A DNA stretch of 64,000 nt, from NCBI GenBank assembly GCA_907165135.1, contig OU015567.1, positions 2,423,001 through 2,487,000 of the forward strand. Direction: 5' to 3'. The position numbers were made by a program, and so were the translations under genes. Under the pieces are notes generated by a model. The model ran no database searches, was not told the origin of the DNA, and was given only the letters and a program-made list of their open reading frames with translations. Source of the DNA: Oikopleura dioica (lineage: Eukaryota > Chordata > Appendicularia > Copelata > Oikopleuridae). Positions 11,344 through 23,000 of the stretch are shown here, piece after piece. Each line of letters begins with the position of its first letter. Positions within the stretch are counted from its first letter, which is position 1.

Positions 11344-13058
11344 TTTAAATTTAAAAATCGTATTTTCTAAAATAAAAAATGGAACAGTTTTTCAGCAAAG
11401 TCGGTAAGCGCTAATCATTCAGCCATGTCAGTTTATTCAGCAGAGGCTTGGAAAAAATTGAATTTCCAAAATGTACATATGGTGGAACCAAGAGGGGCAA
11501 AAGCGCCGTTGCCGGGGTCGATTTTATTTTAGAGGTGTTCTGGTAAATGTCTACTAATGGTGTTCTGGGGTCGCCTGCTGGCACTTCGGCGACGCAAATC
11601 TCCCACCGTCACAGGCTAATGACCGGCCCATCCGGCTCTTTGGCCGAAAACCACGGCACAAAAGCCTTTTCTCCTCCCTTTTTCGAGGTTGATAAATTGC
11701 AGGAGCCGCATTTTTTTCTGGCTCAGCAAACAAGACAAATGGCCTCTCAAGTCTTCTCGTGAAAATATCTTTTTGACTTTCGGTTGGATTTTCGACATTC
11801 TTGCGTTTCTTTTGCGTTTCAAACTTGTATTTCTCAACTGGCCTGGGAGAACTCGCTCCTACTCTAAACTCGCTTTGAAACGCCATTTTGAAAAACAAGT
11901 AGAAGAAGCCGCATTTTCGCCTGTTTTCGAGATTGACCGGAACAGAGTACAACGCGCAACGGAAGGTTAACAAGAGCGCTTTCCCAGCGTTTTGATAAGG
12001 ACACAGCGTTTTGAGTCATAAGAAAAAGAAAGGAGCACTTTTTGGGACGCTGATTTTGTGGTTCTTGCGGTTTTTCGCGAGACATACCAATTTCCTGTTG
12101 GATTTTGAAGGAACTAAAGAAGCGAGTTTTTTTTTAGTTTTTTTTTTGATTCGCGGTAAATCGAAATCGAAGAGTTCTTTAATTATCTTGAAATGCAATC
12201 AACGATCATTTAAATTTCATAAGAACGTATTCGTGGTTCCGCCCAGTCGCAGGGCCGGCACGTGATCAACATTCCAGGTCCGGGGCCGAATTCTAAATCA
12301 AGATTTAGAACATGCGCACATAACTATCTTGAGCATAAGTACTTTGTTAAAAGAACGCTTTGGAAAAAAAAAGATTCATTCCCAACTCTCGCGGAATTCA
12401 TCAATGTTCAAATTCATTGTTTGAATCATATCTCGGTTGTATTTCTAACTCCCGTGAAAGTCGTTACCGCCCGCTTCGTTTTTTTATCAATGTTCAAGAA
12501 ACCGCTCCTTTGAAGAACCCCCAAATTGAAAAATTGCCGCTTTCGCTTTCGTAAAAACGACGCTTTTGTTTATCAAAAACGTGCCCTTTTTTGAATGCAC
12601 GAAATTAACGAAAATTTACAAAACTCGATCGTCGAGTCCGAGTTTACGAAAGCTTCAAAACAAAGTGGATTTTCACGAAATTCGGAATTTTCCGAAAATA
12701 AGGAAAAAAAAAGAAAATTTTAGTTTGGAAAAATTTCGTGAAAATCGATGTTTTTCTCGGTATGAGAAAAAATTGCACGATTTCTAAGCCAGATCGGAAA
12801 AAAATAAGATAAAGTCGAACTAAAACGGTAGACACGACTTCCTCCGTGGATTCTAGAGGAGGCGTAAAAACGCGAATGTGGGCTTGAGCTTGAGAGCATG
12901 GCAGATCGATTACCGCAGATGGATTATCGAACCGGTGAATCCACGAGGCTAATTTCGCTAATTTTCTAATCAAATCCGTAACTGTCGGTTTCTGGCCACG
13001 AATCAGCGAATTTTCAAGCGCCAAAAAGTTCAACTTCTTTTCTCAAATTGCTTTTCAG
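11344..13058. other. intergenic; overlapping open frames without support
   Basis: Several frames on both strands are open at once around 11.55-12.25 kb, which argues for base composition and not for coding. No domains, signal peptides or consistent splice sites. Confidence 0.5.
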
Positions 13059-13061
13059 GAA

Positions 13062-16000
13062 ATGGACTCAGACGACGAAAAACCCGCCGAAAAGCAGATT
13101 CAACTTGTCAAAGCTCTTCACAAAGAAATGGTCGATCGGAGAATCGTGCTGACAACAGTCAAGAAGAAAAAGAAAACGAAACGGGCGAGAAATCTGACCG
13201 CTACTCTCACTCTTCCAACGAGCAATTCTTCTTCTGGATCGGAAGGAGGAGCAAAGATTTCGGTAAAATTTATTTTTTTAAATAAAAGTTTATATTTAAT
13301 ATTCAAAATTTGACCTAAAAAAATTTCTTCATTTTTTTTAATTCTATTAAATTATTAAATTGATAATTTTTTAATAAAAAATAATTTTACGAAATCTCGG
13401 ATTTTCAGAGAAGTTTGATTACCCCTACGACATTTATTTTAAAATCCGCTCATTTTCATAAAATATTTATTCAACTCGTCTCATACGAGAAAGGGCGAAA
13501 CGTTACGTCGTCTGTCGGAAATTACCTTTTCAAAATAAACTCTTTATAACCGCCAAATCCTCCTTTTTGCTCTCCAATTAATTGGTCATTTAGAAGTTTC
13601 AAATCGAGCAAGCTGTGTTCAATTAAGATCATTGCTACTTTGAGCTTCTTGCTTCTTTTTCTAATGAATAATTTTAGAGGGCGAAGAGAGAGTTGCGCTC
13701 AAGATCGGCGACTCGTGATGACTCCTATTTGACGACAAGGTGGAATTCAATTGGACTTACGGCCAGCTCGGATTCGGAGCTGTCGATGATGGATGAAGAT
13801 AAAAAAGAACAGGTAAAGATAAATTTATTTCGAGGAGTTAAGGGTGTCAACAATAATTTCGCCAAATCATTCCAAAAAAAACGGTGCTGGAAATGCGAGT
13901 TTTTTTTGGTTTATTCGATAAAATTTTCATTTTTATTAAATTTGATTGGCCAAAGGGCCGAATGAAGACATCTCATTGGTCAAAAATTCCTGTCCGATCT
14001 GTCAAATGCTTTTGTTCATTTTTGTCTCTTCCATTTTCTAAAAACATAAACAAAAAACGACGATAATGAAAAACCGACCCTTTTGAAAAACGAACGTGTT
14101 CCAGATAACCCTTTTCTAGAGGCCTCCTTATCGGAAAACCCTCCACGTGACGATAATATTTTCCGCGGCTTAGAAGGGCAGGAATGAGTTTGGCTTTCTC
14201 TTCCGTCATCTTTGAAGCCGGGTTAATTCAGTCGCTAATTCAGTCGGCTCAGCATAAACGGGCCCGATTTCAATCAAAAATATTAAGCCAGATTAAAAAT
14301 ATTTAAAACGGGAGTGGCTGAAAGTAAATATTTTAAACTTCCGAAAAGGATTTATTTTTTTTGAATTTCGATATTCTTTCTTTGAACAAAATTTGGGTCG
14401 CCCTTTGTTGCTCGAAACAAAATTCAGATGAAGATACCGTCTTTCAATAAGGTGCGGCCAGATGGGCTTGGCTGGTAGAATACGAAATTGACAAAAATTC
14501 CACCCAAAAGCGTTTGCGTTCGCTGACGCTTTAGGACAACTAAACCAGCCCTAAACCACCTGGCATTTCCGCCCCACGCTGAGATCAGTCGAAAAGTCTC
14601 CTTTTTCGGCTCAAAAACTCGAATATAAGAAAAAAGGGAAAAGAAGTTATTCTTGATAGTTTCGAAAAAAAAGTCTCAATTGATTGCTTTCTCGGAAGAG
14701 CTCAGCTACTTCCGTCTGCAGGACCTTCTTTTGCCTTCTTTGTTAATTGGATTTGTTCTAGAGCTCAGCAACGTCGATCGCCGCCGTTACGAAGAATCAA
14801 CTGGCCGCGGCGCGGGTCTCCTCCACCGAGATTAAGGAACGGGTCATCTTTTCTCACGCAAAAACGTTTTCTCAAAATTGAATTGAAAATTGACCTGGAT
14901 GAAGCTTCAAACTTTCTCTCAAAAATTAACTCAAAGAAAAGAAAAACTTGAAGAGCTACATGGAAAATTAAAAGTGAAGAAGGAAAATTTAGTAGAAAAA
15001 GAGCGAAAATTGAGGGAGTTTGAAAAATCAGTTCAGGAGAAAGAAAATTTGATCAAAACAAAAATGGCGGCCATCAAGGTAGAAAATTGATAATGACGAA
15101 AATTTTCAATTTATTAATAAACATCGACCTATCTGTCCTAATTGTCGTTTAATTTTCTTGTCCATCTTTTAAGATGCTTAATATTTTTACGAAGAAAAAT
15201 CATAAAATAATTATGGTGATTATCTGAAGTTATCTTGAATTATTTCAGGCGAAGGATGATAAATTGAACGCCGAGCTAAAACGCCTCGAAAAGCTGGAAT
15301 CCGACCTGTCCTCGAAGCAAAAGCTCGTTTCTCAAAAACAAGCCGCAGTTCAAAATGTTTCTCCAGCTCCGAAACCCGCTTCTCCCGAAATACCTAAACA
15401 AGTTAATAATCAGAGTGCGCCCCTGAAGTCAACCCCAGCCGTCGTGGTCGGCAAACAGCCGCAAACAAAACCACAAGCTCAAGCACAAACAAAAACAACA
15501 ACGACTAGCGTCGCCGCCGCCTTGCCGAAATCAGGGAGTAGTATCGTTAATCAAAACAAAATTCAGATTCCGGCCGCGAGTTCGAAGCCAGTTTCAGTTC
15601 CACTGAAAAGCATAAGCAAACCAAAACCGATCCTCCAGAGCGCTGAAAGACGCGCTAAGGATCAAAATAAACGGATTTCTTGGGCGGACTCGGCCATTTC
15701 TTCGCAAAGTCCGAGCTCAAATAGGTGAGAGAATTTCTTTATTCGGCTGGAAGTTCATTTTTGATGAGATGTTTGATTTCCGTCACAAGATGATGATGCT
15801 CTTCTTCGGCAGAGTTCCAGTAATTGGATAGATAGGGGAACAAGTCATCAAGTGTGTGCTCTTCCATCTTAAAATGAGTTGATAGAGCGGTTCTTAAGGG
15901 TATCCCCTATTTCTTTTTGCTCTAGAATTCTTTTATAGATACATTTCAATACCCCTAAGGGTTAAACTTGGGACCCCTAAGGGTATACATGCAGTGAACG

Positions 16001-17196
16001 CAGTTTGAAATTTGCGAGATAAGCGGGAGGAGATCCTTAATAAGAGTAGCTTCCTGGAGACTTACACTTTGGTAAAGCTTTCCATGTGCAATAAAACTGG
16101 CTGTTATATCTTTAAGGAAAACATTCACCAACGAAAATAAAAATCTCATGATATCCCCCCTTTCTAAGAAAAAGGAGCTTATAAACCGATTCTTGATAGA
16201 TGATTTAATAATTCAAGAAGTGCAAGTCTCTCCCTTACGCACTTACTGTCAGATTCTGTCAGCTCAAAAGTCACAGTCATGCATTCTATATGATATAGAC
16301 TATATCTTTCTTCTTGGAAAAAAGCCTTGAAAGCTTCGAGGTCCATAACTTACCAAAAAGCAAATCTGTTCCTCTCTGGTCATGTTTACACGCACCACAC
16401 CTCAGATAACATCTTCAGAAGCTCTTTCTAACCTAACTATCCCTGCCCCCTTTTTCGCTCTTCCAAACGCTAGAATGATAAAATACCTGGACGAAACTAG
16501 ATCGAGTGCTGATCTATTAGGTCATGTTTTGCGGAAGAGGCGAAAAATCTGCAAATTTGAAATGGAATAATCAGCAATTAGGATTAAGACTTGACCGTGA
16601 AAGCGGTTTGGGCTTGATTTCGGGACACGCTTTCTAAAATGGTTAAAATGATAAGAGCTCTAGAAGAAGCGAGGCTCGATTTCAAACAGAGCAGATTTGA
16701 GTGAGGCACGTGCTGGATTATGATTACAAAGGGATGAGTTTCCGCTGCAAAAATAAAAATCGAAGTGGGTTTAAAATTGACCACTTGAGATCAATCTCAA
16801 TGAAGATTCCGTACTTTCCGAATAGGATTAAAAATTCCCTTAAAATGACCGTTTTTGATTGGTCAAGGCTATTTTTTCTGAAATCTGATTGGCTCACCAG
16901 CCGAATGTGGCCATCTGATTGGTCAATAATTTGACCAAAATCATATTCAAGTTTTTCTATTTCTTATCATTTTTGCCCCTTAAAAATCTCATTAGTGCTT
17001 AGTGCGTTGTCCATAATTGCCTATCTCCTCCCTTTTTCGTGCTTCCTTAGCCGCTGTCTCCTCCCTGACCGCCTTGCATAATCGGCGATTACCATTTGCA
17101 CAACTTTAACAAAAAATATTCAGCTCTGACGATGACGTCTCCAACCTGTCCGTTCGCGCTCGACTCAAACGCTTTGAAAATCGAACGATGCTATAA
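13062..17196 (+). CDS. coiled-coil protein with a PP1-docking-like motif
   Basis: Six exons join in frame: 13062-13262, 13678-13812, 14762-14842, 14905-15078, 15249-15724 and 17124-17196. The start follows CTTTTCAG by three bases, a likely spliced-leader acceptor. The product, about 380 residues, is acidic then basic (KKKKKTKRAR), Ser-rich, then a Lys/Glu coiled coil (exon 4 and start of exon 5), a Pro/Ala/Gln linker, and a C-terminal KRISWADS followed by SDDDVSNLSVRARLKRFE. KRISW fits the [RK]x(0-1)[VI]x[FW] docking motif for protein phosphatase 1. I infer a PP1-associated scaffold and cannot name an orthologue. Introns 2 and 5 are unusually long and both carry repeat family A. Confidence 0.7.
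13942..13989. repeat. dispersed repeat family A, partial copy
   Basis: TGATTGGCC-like box, GCCGAATG, then CATCTCATTGGTCAAAAATT. The same arrangement occurs at 16884-16933 in another intron of this gene. Confidence 0.6.
15739..15867 (-). CDS. minus-strand coding exon nested in a plus-strand intron
   Basis: From an ATG at 15867, directly after ATTTTAAG, 42 codons read to a TAA at 15739 that is itself part of a GAATAAAG poly(A) signal. The peptide is acidic with a His run (MEEHTLDDLFPYLSN ... SAEEEHHHL). It may be a whole trans-spliced mini-gene or the last exon of a gene starting near 16383, where MTREEQICFL ends at a clean GTAAGT donor. Exons between could not be resolved. Family unknown. Confidence 0.4.
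   Translation of the reverse strand: MEEHTLDDLFPYLSNYWNSAEEEHHHLVTEIKHLIKNELPAE
16884..16933. repeat. dispersed repeat family A, partial copy
   Basis: CTGATTGGCTC, GCCGAATG and CATCTGATTGGTCAA in the same order and spacing as at 13942 and, more loosely, 1850 and 47122. Confidence 0.6.
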
Positions 17197-18212
17197 ATTT
17201 TATTTTCGAATAATTTATTTCAATGTTCCATGTGCATTTTTACCTTTTTCATAAAAGCGAAAAAGGAATTGTAAAAACTCCAAAAGCGAAAAGTCAAAGA
17301 AAAAAACAACGGTGACGAATGATAGAACTGTACATACGATTCTTTTCTGTCGAACAACGAACGTGAATAAAGCCTTTCTGTTCTGCTCTTTTTTAAAAAA
17401 CAAAACAAAGTGTTGTTTGAAACTCAGCAAAAAACACGTGGAGAAGACATGATGATGCAGAAAGGAACATGCTTTTCATGCTGCAAAAGAAACTAACGAA
17501 ACTTATAGACACCAGATTTTTTGACCCACTTTATCTGAAATAAGGTTTCGGAGACAAAAAGGAAGAGGATCGCTTTCTCGATTTGACAGAAAAATTAATT
17601 TTTCGCGACGATTTCAGATGATTTTTGAAGATAACCCAGAAACAGAAGCCCGAATAAGCGACACCAAGCGGGCAATTGACTTTTTCTTTTTTTGCCTGGA
17701 GGACCCCTCTTGCTGGAAGAATTATCAGTTTAAAGAAGAATAATCTTAACACTAAGGACACTATGATTCATAGTCTATGAACAAAACTGTATTTTAAGTG
17801 ACTTTATTTGACATTATTTTAACCTCTCTCTCCTGTTCCTTATCACTGTCAGGTCCCCTTAACGTGTATGCGTGACTGCGGAAAAAAGACTTCCAAACGA
17901 AGGTGTTAACAAAAAAGAACGGGAGACAGGTGCACTTCAGGCTTATCTTCGTCCTAGTGGCACTAGTGCTCTTTTAGTCGGAGTACGCAAGTTAGAGAAT
18001 TCCGCTTGCGATAAATATTTGGTGATAGTCCTCGGCTGGACCGGGGTTATCTCAAAGCCTCTAATCGCTGCGAGGAGGTCACGTGGCTACGTGGACCAAA
18101 TTCCGTGCGCTGAACTGAACTATTTACTCAAACTGTAATTACAAAACAACAAAACACTTAGACGATGAATGCTGCGCAAAACAACGAAGCAAATTTATTG
18201 TTAGCAATCAAG
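17197..18212. other. intergenic, no supported feature
   Basis: An 88-codon plus-strand frame at 17872-18138 begins only with GTG and has no recognisable features. The minus-strand frames at 17.2-17.8 kb are Phe-rich read-outs of A/T runs. Confidence 0.5.
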
Positions 18213-19428
18213 TCAGCGCCCATTATTAACTGTCACTGCCGATGCCCACCAGGCAGATGTCCACCAAGGTTGCGTGGTAGTCGTAAAGACAGTAGTTGTT
18301 GTAGCTTCAGTTGATCCTTGGGTCGAAGTTTCAGGCGAAGTTGTTTCCTCAACATGACCATGGAGAAAGTCTTGTCTGCATGGAGCACGGGTGATTTCAA
18401 GATTGTATCGGTAAATCATCCTTTTTCGACGAGCAATTTTTCGGCTGTCTTTTCGACTGTTCCAGTTTTTGTCGCCATAATTCGTTTCAAATCGCTCGAT
18501 AATCGCGTCTAAAAACCAAATATTTTTCATAAAAAAAACAAGAAAAAAACCTTGGCAGCCAAAATTCTGAAGCCAGAGTTCAGTCCCTTCAACCAAATTG
18601 CTCGCAACGGTGCAAGGATGAGCATCAAGATTGGAAAACCATGTGTTCATGGCCGTAGAAGGATCGATTAACCATGGCTTTGCGCAAGTATCAGGCCTGT
18701 CGAAGCGATCCATTCGTTTCTTGATTGCGGCAACTCGTTGTCGCATTTTCTTATCTTTTCTATTTTGAGGAAACGAATTATCACGGGATTTTATTTATGG
18801 AAAACAAAAAATAAAACGAGTTTCACACAAATCGATGATTGAAATTTATTTTTGGGACGCGTTTCGGCCTCAAGGGGCCTTCGTCAGCCCTAAGTACAGA
18901 TTTAAATGAACGTTCAAAAACAGGAAAAAACAGTCTCTCACCTAGAGTGGACAATTTCGAATGAAGGCAAAGATTGAAAACATAAAAACATAATTCGCTT
19001 TCGCGGGCAGATGTAATGGAGCGCCAGAAGAAAGCGAATTACAAATGCTCCATTACAGAAATTTAAATTTTCCTGTTTTTGAACGTTCATTTAAATCTGT
19101 ACTTAGGGCTGACGAAGGCCCCTTGAGGCCGAAACGCGTCCCAAAAATAATTTCAATCATCGATTCATGAGAGGTCAACTTTGGCAATCTTTTACACAAA
19201 TTTATAATCTTGATGCATTTAGAAAATATTTTTTAACAAAAAAAAAATCAGCATTTTCGCACTTGAAAATAAGTATCCCCTTCTTGTAACCCCATTTTTC
19301 TCTCCGAATCGGTGATACTCCCAGAGAAGCAAAAAATCATCAAGATCGGATACAATCAGATCTTTATAATACCCTCTCTCTTGAGCAGACGCTACCGCGG
19401 AAAAAGACAGAAGCTTGAAAAATCGCAT
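18213..19428 (-). CDS. secreted protein with Thr-rich tail
   Basis: Exon 1 starts at 19428 with a good signal peptide (MRFFKLLSFSAVASAQE) and ends near 19288 at AATGG. Exon 2 runs from about 18758 to a donor at 18551, and exon 3 from 18509 to the TAA at 18213 (40-bp intron, in-frame join GCQ|DAIIERF). The mature chain has Cys-Trp spaced segments (DTCAKPW, HPCTVASN, FGCQ), a basic stretch (SRKIARRKRM) and a C-terminal mucin-like Thr run, then WWTSAWWASA. A house or mucus component is possible but inferred only from the layout. The first intron, which contains the foldback element, would be of the GG-AG type if phases are to match. Confidence 0.55.
18853..18896 (-). ncRNA. candidate minimal hammerhead ribozyme (minus strand)
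   Basis: Read on the minus strand: CUGACGA (18887-18881), a GGCC/GGCC stem II with a short loop, then GAAA (18865-18862) and CGCGUC. These are the invariant CUGANGA and GAAA boxes in the right order and distance. Stem III is only two base pairs, as in Penelope-type minimal hammerheads, with GUC as the likely cleavage triplet. Confidence 0.55.
19102..19147 (+). ncRNA. candidate minimal hammerhead ribozyme (plus strand)
   Basis: Mirror copy in the right arm: CTGACGA at 19109-19115, stem II AGGCC...GGCC, GAAA at 19131-19134, then CGCGTC. Stem I is short (AGGG with CC after the cleavage site), so activity as a dimer would be expected by analogy with known minimal forms. Confidence 0.55.
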
Positions 19429-19811
19429 GATTTTTTCTCAAAGAAATTATCTTCTATGATGCAAAATGGAATGAGACGGTCGCTTAAGTATCCTTGCACT
19501 CTATGTTTAGACCAAGTAGGTAATTATAATTCGAAGGATTGTTATTCAAATAAACGATCTCAAGAAACTGTTTTCCCTCGAAATAGTATGGTTCTTGGTC
19601 ATTAACCTCTGATAAGCTCCATTCGCTCCAATTTTACATTTAATAGAAAAAGAAGAAAATTCTTTGAAAAGTCGGCGAGCTCGGTAAAGATGATCTCATA
19701 ATTTGACCAGAAAGAATTCTTCAAAACATGTTTTTCATGTCAATTTTTGTGACACCTTTGAGCATTTCTGACAGCGCATTTTTAATCCAATTTTTAAGAC
19801 ATTTATAAGTT

Positions 19812-22800
19812 TCAAAGGTTCATTGAAAATGGAGATCTTCGAGGCTTTGGCTCAATTGTTATTTCTTCATCCCTTCGAGTCAGGACGATTCTCTCGTCGA
19901 TTTGTCTTTCGCCTTCAAAAATACATGAAGCTAAAATGGCCCTTAAAAGACCCTGAAATAGAGAAAATGAGATTACCGATATTTTGCGGGGCGAAAATGA
20001 GCTTTGGAATTCTATACTCTTCTTCGTCTTCTGCCAAAAGCCGATCGCGGAAATTTTTTCGCGCTTCCTCCATCATTTCCGCCTGTTTCTTCCATTTCAG
20101 CTGATTTGCCCGAATCCGCCGCTGCTCAGAAATAAGCAGCAATTCGTCCGTCACGTGGCTGGGTCGTCTGATAAGATTTTGACGGAAACGATCAGAAGGT
20201 AAAAAATGAACAAACAGAAACGAAGGTATTACTTGTCGGTCCCGACTCCGAAGATTTTCTCTGGAGAGTCGCCATCTCCTCGTTTGCTGTTGAATCCTCC
20301 TTTGATGAAGAATTCGATGATGCGTTGACCGAATGTCAGAATCTATTTCCTTTTTTTAGTATCTTGGTCTCATAACTTATGAGTCATAAGACTTTATTTT
20401 GTTATTGATTGTTATTAATAATTTGCTTTAATTTTAAGCTGCGCATTATTTTGCATTTGAAATCATTGTCAAAATCAAAATTGTTAATCAAAAATTTACA
20501 AGTTTTATTTTTATAAAGAAAATTATGGTTTCTGAAATTTACTGATAAATGATTCACGATCAACCTTACCGATAACATATTGATTCCAAGAACCAGTCCA
20601 GCAGAACCACCAACGTCCGAGATAAATTGAGGAGTGGTATAAGTTGCTAATTGAAATTGAATGAAGTAAGCTTTATATTGTTTGAATAACTCTTCGTAAG
20701 AGTACCTTGTTCTTCTTCGAGAACATTCGTTTCCTCCGCCAAATTGATGACAATGGAATTCATGCTCATGTCTGGGTCGTTTCGTTTTATTGCTTGGGAA
20801 ATCTGAACGCGAATCATGTTTGAGGGGAAAACCCGCGCGCGAATTGAATCACCTTAGTATTTAGCTGAGCGTACTGAATGGACTCTTGAGAAAAGGAGAA
20901 ACTGTCACATGCCGGGAGACAGTCAGTAATCCACTCACGATTGTTGATCATTCTTGAGGCGCAAGTTGCATGGCGGAAGAAGGTGCATTTTTTCGTGCTA
21001 GAAATTTGATAAAGAAATGATGGGAAAAACTAATTGACCAGTTGAGCGGCTTCATTTCACGGGCGATAGCGATGTAGTTCGGAAAGCATCCACAAACGCT
21101 GCAGATGTCCTTCAGAAGATGTTCCATTTCGCATTCGTTCTTTTAAACCTGTCATTACAAGTTTGAGACGAAAAAGGGGGGCTCTCAGTGATAGGCGGAT
21201 TAACGATGTTAACTCAGTAAATAGTTGTTTGATGACGATTCCCTGGGAGTAAAACTCATGATGTTCTCGATGCTCAAAATGATGTTCCATGTCGCTGAAA
21301 TTGTTAGTCGCCAAACTTGGCTTGCACTCCGTGAATGGTTTATCTAGAATTTTTCCAAATAAATTAATAAAAAAAGGCTTACTTAAAAACTTTCTCTGGA
21401 CATTTTGAAAAGTGACAATTGGCGTAACACTTTCCGAAACAAGTATTTCATGGAGTTGATCTTCAACGTTATCTGCAAAGTGCATGTAATAGATTCCGTA
21501 GCCAGTAACGTAGCCATTCCAGCCGTAAGTGATGTCGCTTTCGTTTTGGACGACGGAGAGGCTGAGGGAGACCTTTCGCATGTTCGACGAGGCGATGAGT
21601 GGATTTGGATCTTGGAGGATGATAGGAAATATAACATTAATTTCAGATAAAGGAAAGGGCAAAGGGTTTTGAGAAAAGGGACAAGCTGAAAATATTCCAA
21701 AAGAGGGAACTCAAGATGGCCAAAACACTAGTTTCCCTTTTATACCGGTAGTTTTCCCGTCACGTGTCTTCTCTTCAGAAAATAACTAATCATCCTTTCC
21801 GAAAGCTAGACAATGTCCAATCAGCGACTTTTCGAATCGCCAAAAGTGCTTGCAATCGTAGCTGTTTAACTTACAAGTCCTCAATCTAATTAAGCTCATG
21901 TAATGAAAATTGAAGCTTTTCTTACATGTATTCAGGCCTTGTATTCGCCATGAATTCATCGAGGTCAATTTTGTTCAATGTCGTCCAGGGTTCTTGAAGG
22001 TTTTCCTCGATTTCGAGGATTTTACGAGGATCTTGGAGATATGCCATTGCATATTCTTCTGCCGACATATTCTCGATTTTATCTAAAAGCGGACTTACAG
22101 AAGAATGGATGACTAAACTAACGGAAGATGCCATAAAGCTGGATGAGTATTTTAAAGTCGATATTTGGATATCTCGCTTCCAGAGACCGCCTTGCAGTGA
22201 CTCCTCGAACCGGGTTTACATATATTTGAATTATCCAGTGTATGAGTCATTCCTAGAATGCATGGATTGTGAGCAAAGTTTGATTTTCGGAAAAGAAATC
22301 GATGTTGTTCCAGGAGACCGACGAATCATCGAGGGGAAGCTTTTGTAGTCTTTGTTGATATCACAAAAGAAATTAAAATTTTATTTTATTATGCAAGTTA
22401 GAATGACCTTTTATTTGATGATTTTCGCAAAAATTAGTGTGTTCAGATCCGCATAGAAGATAATTATTTATCATACATTTGAACAGAGATTCACGCGCTC
22501 AAATTCCAGCGATTATTAACGATCGTAAATAATGTTAATCTCTTTATTGTTTTCCCTTGCTTGAATCTAATCAGGGGATTTTCCTTATAGAAATTTCCCC
22601 AAAAAAAGGAAAATCAAAGACCTATATAAACGATGATAGGTTGCATAAATTCACAGAAAATATCGTGTTTAGAGAAAAAAATACTCGAGAATATTTTTGT
22701 AAAAAAGATAAACGCAAGACTCGATTCGATAAAGAAGAATATCTTATTGAGAAATTTACTTTAGTATTTTTAACAAATTACACGCAAAACTCATGCATCA

Positions 22801-23000
22801 CGATGATGGAAATCCCGATGAAAACTCCCAAGACTTCTACCGAGATATAAATGAGTACGTCGATGATCATGAGATTTATGATAACTCTGATAGATGTAGC
22901 TAAAGAACACGAAAATTAGAAGACCGCCGGTCTGGCAGTTTTTTTCTCTGCGTTTTTCTGCCTCTTCAATCATTCGTCCTGTAGATTCTTTGCTGTTCAT
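19812..23000 (-). CDS. DEG/ENaC (ASC) family sodium channel subunit
   Basis: Fourteen exons join in frame by eye: 22925-23000, 22784-22899, 22262-22339, 21926-22203, 21800-21885, 21383-21685, 21237-21343, 21039-21139, 20939-20997, 20853-20884, 20706-20802, 20570-20646, 20233-20342, then 19977-20167 and a last one 19812-19912. Family marks: a first membrane segment (IDVLIYISVEVLGVFIGISII), ILRTCKLNSYDC ... GHC (the conserved Cys pair before the finger domain), YSQGI|NECE ... CSVCGCFPNY (thumb and palm Cys), and the signature ISDVGGSAGLVLGINML of the second membrane segment followed by a cytosolic tail ending at 19812. The usual FPAVTIC box is degenerate (MASSVSLVIHSSVSPL). Such channels are trimeric, amiloride-type cation channels of the plasma membrane. 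The downstream two thirds are secure; the first three exons are tentative. Confidence 0.75.

Larger units (their letters stand above)
18829..19166. mobile_element. foldback element with hammerhead cores in both arms
   Basis: Two arms of about 95 bp (18835-18932 and 19067-19165) are almost perfect inverted copies, from CGATGATTGAAATT-like ends to TTTTTGAACGTTCATTTAAAT-like inner ends. A smaller inverted pair around ATTCGCTTTC / GAAAGCGAAT lies in the middle. No ORF. The element lies in the first intron of the secreted Thr-rich gene. Its arm carries a hammerhead ribozyme core, as terminal repeats of Penelope-like elements and their non-autonomous derivatives do. Confidence 0.7.

Noticed and set aside
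11554-11973. 139-codon minus-strand frame
   Set aside because: Several overlapping frames on both strands are open here, there is no splice or domain evidence, and composition is repetitive.
17872-18138. 88-codon plus-strand frame
   Set aside because: Only a GTG start, no recognisable motif and no neighbouring exons.
21733-21746. GTATAAAAGGG, a perfect-looking TATA box on the minus strand
   Set aside because: It falls within an intron of the channel gene between two exons that join in frame, so it is probably chance.
22109-22348. 79-codon plus-strand frame with an acceptor-like CTTACAG before its ATG
   Set aside because: It overlaps minus-strand exons that continue in frame into a DEG/ENaC channel; the minus model explains much more.
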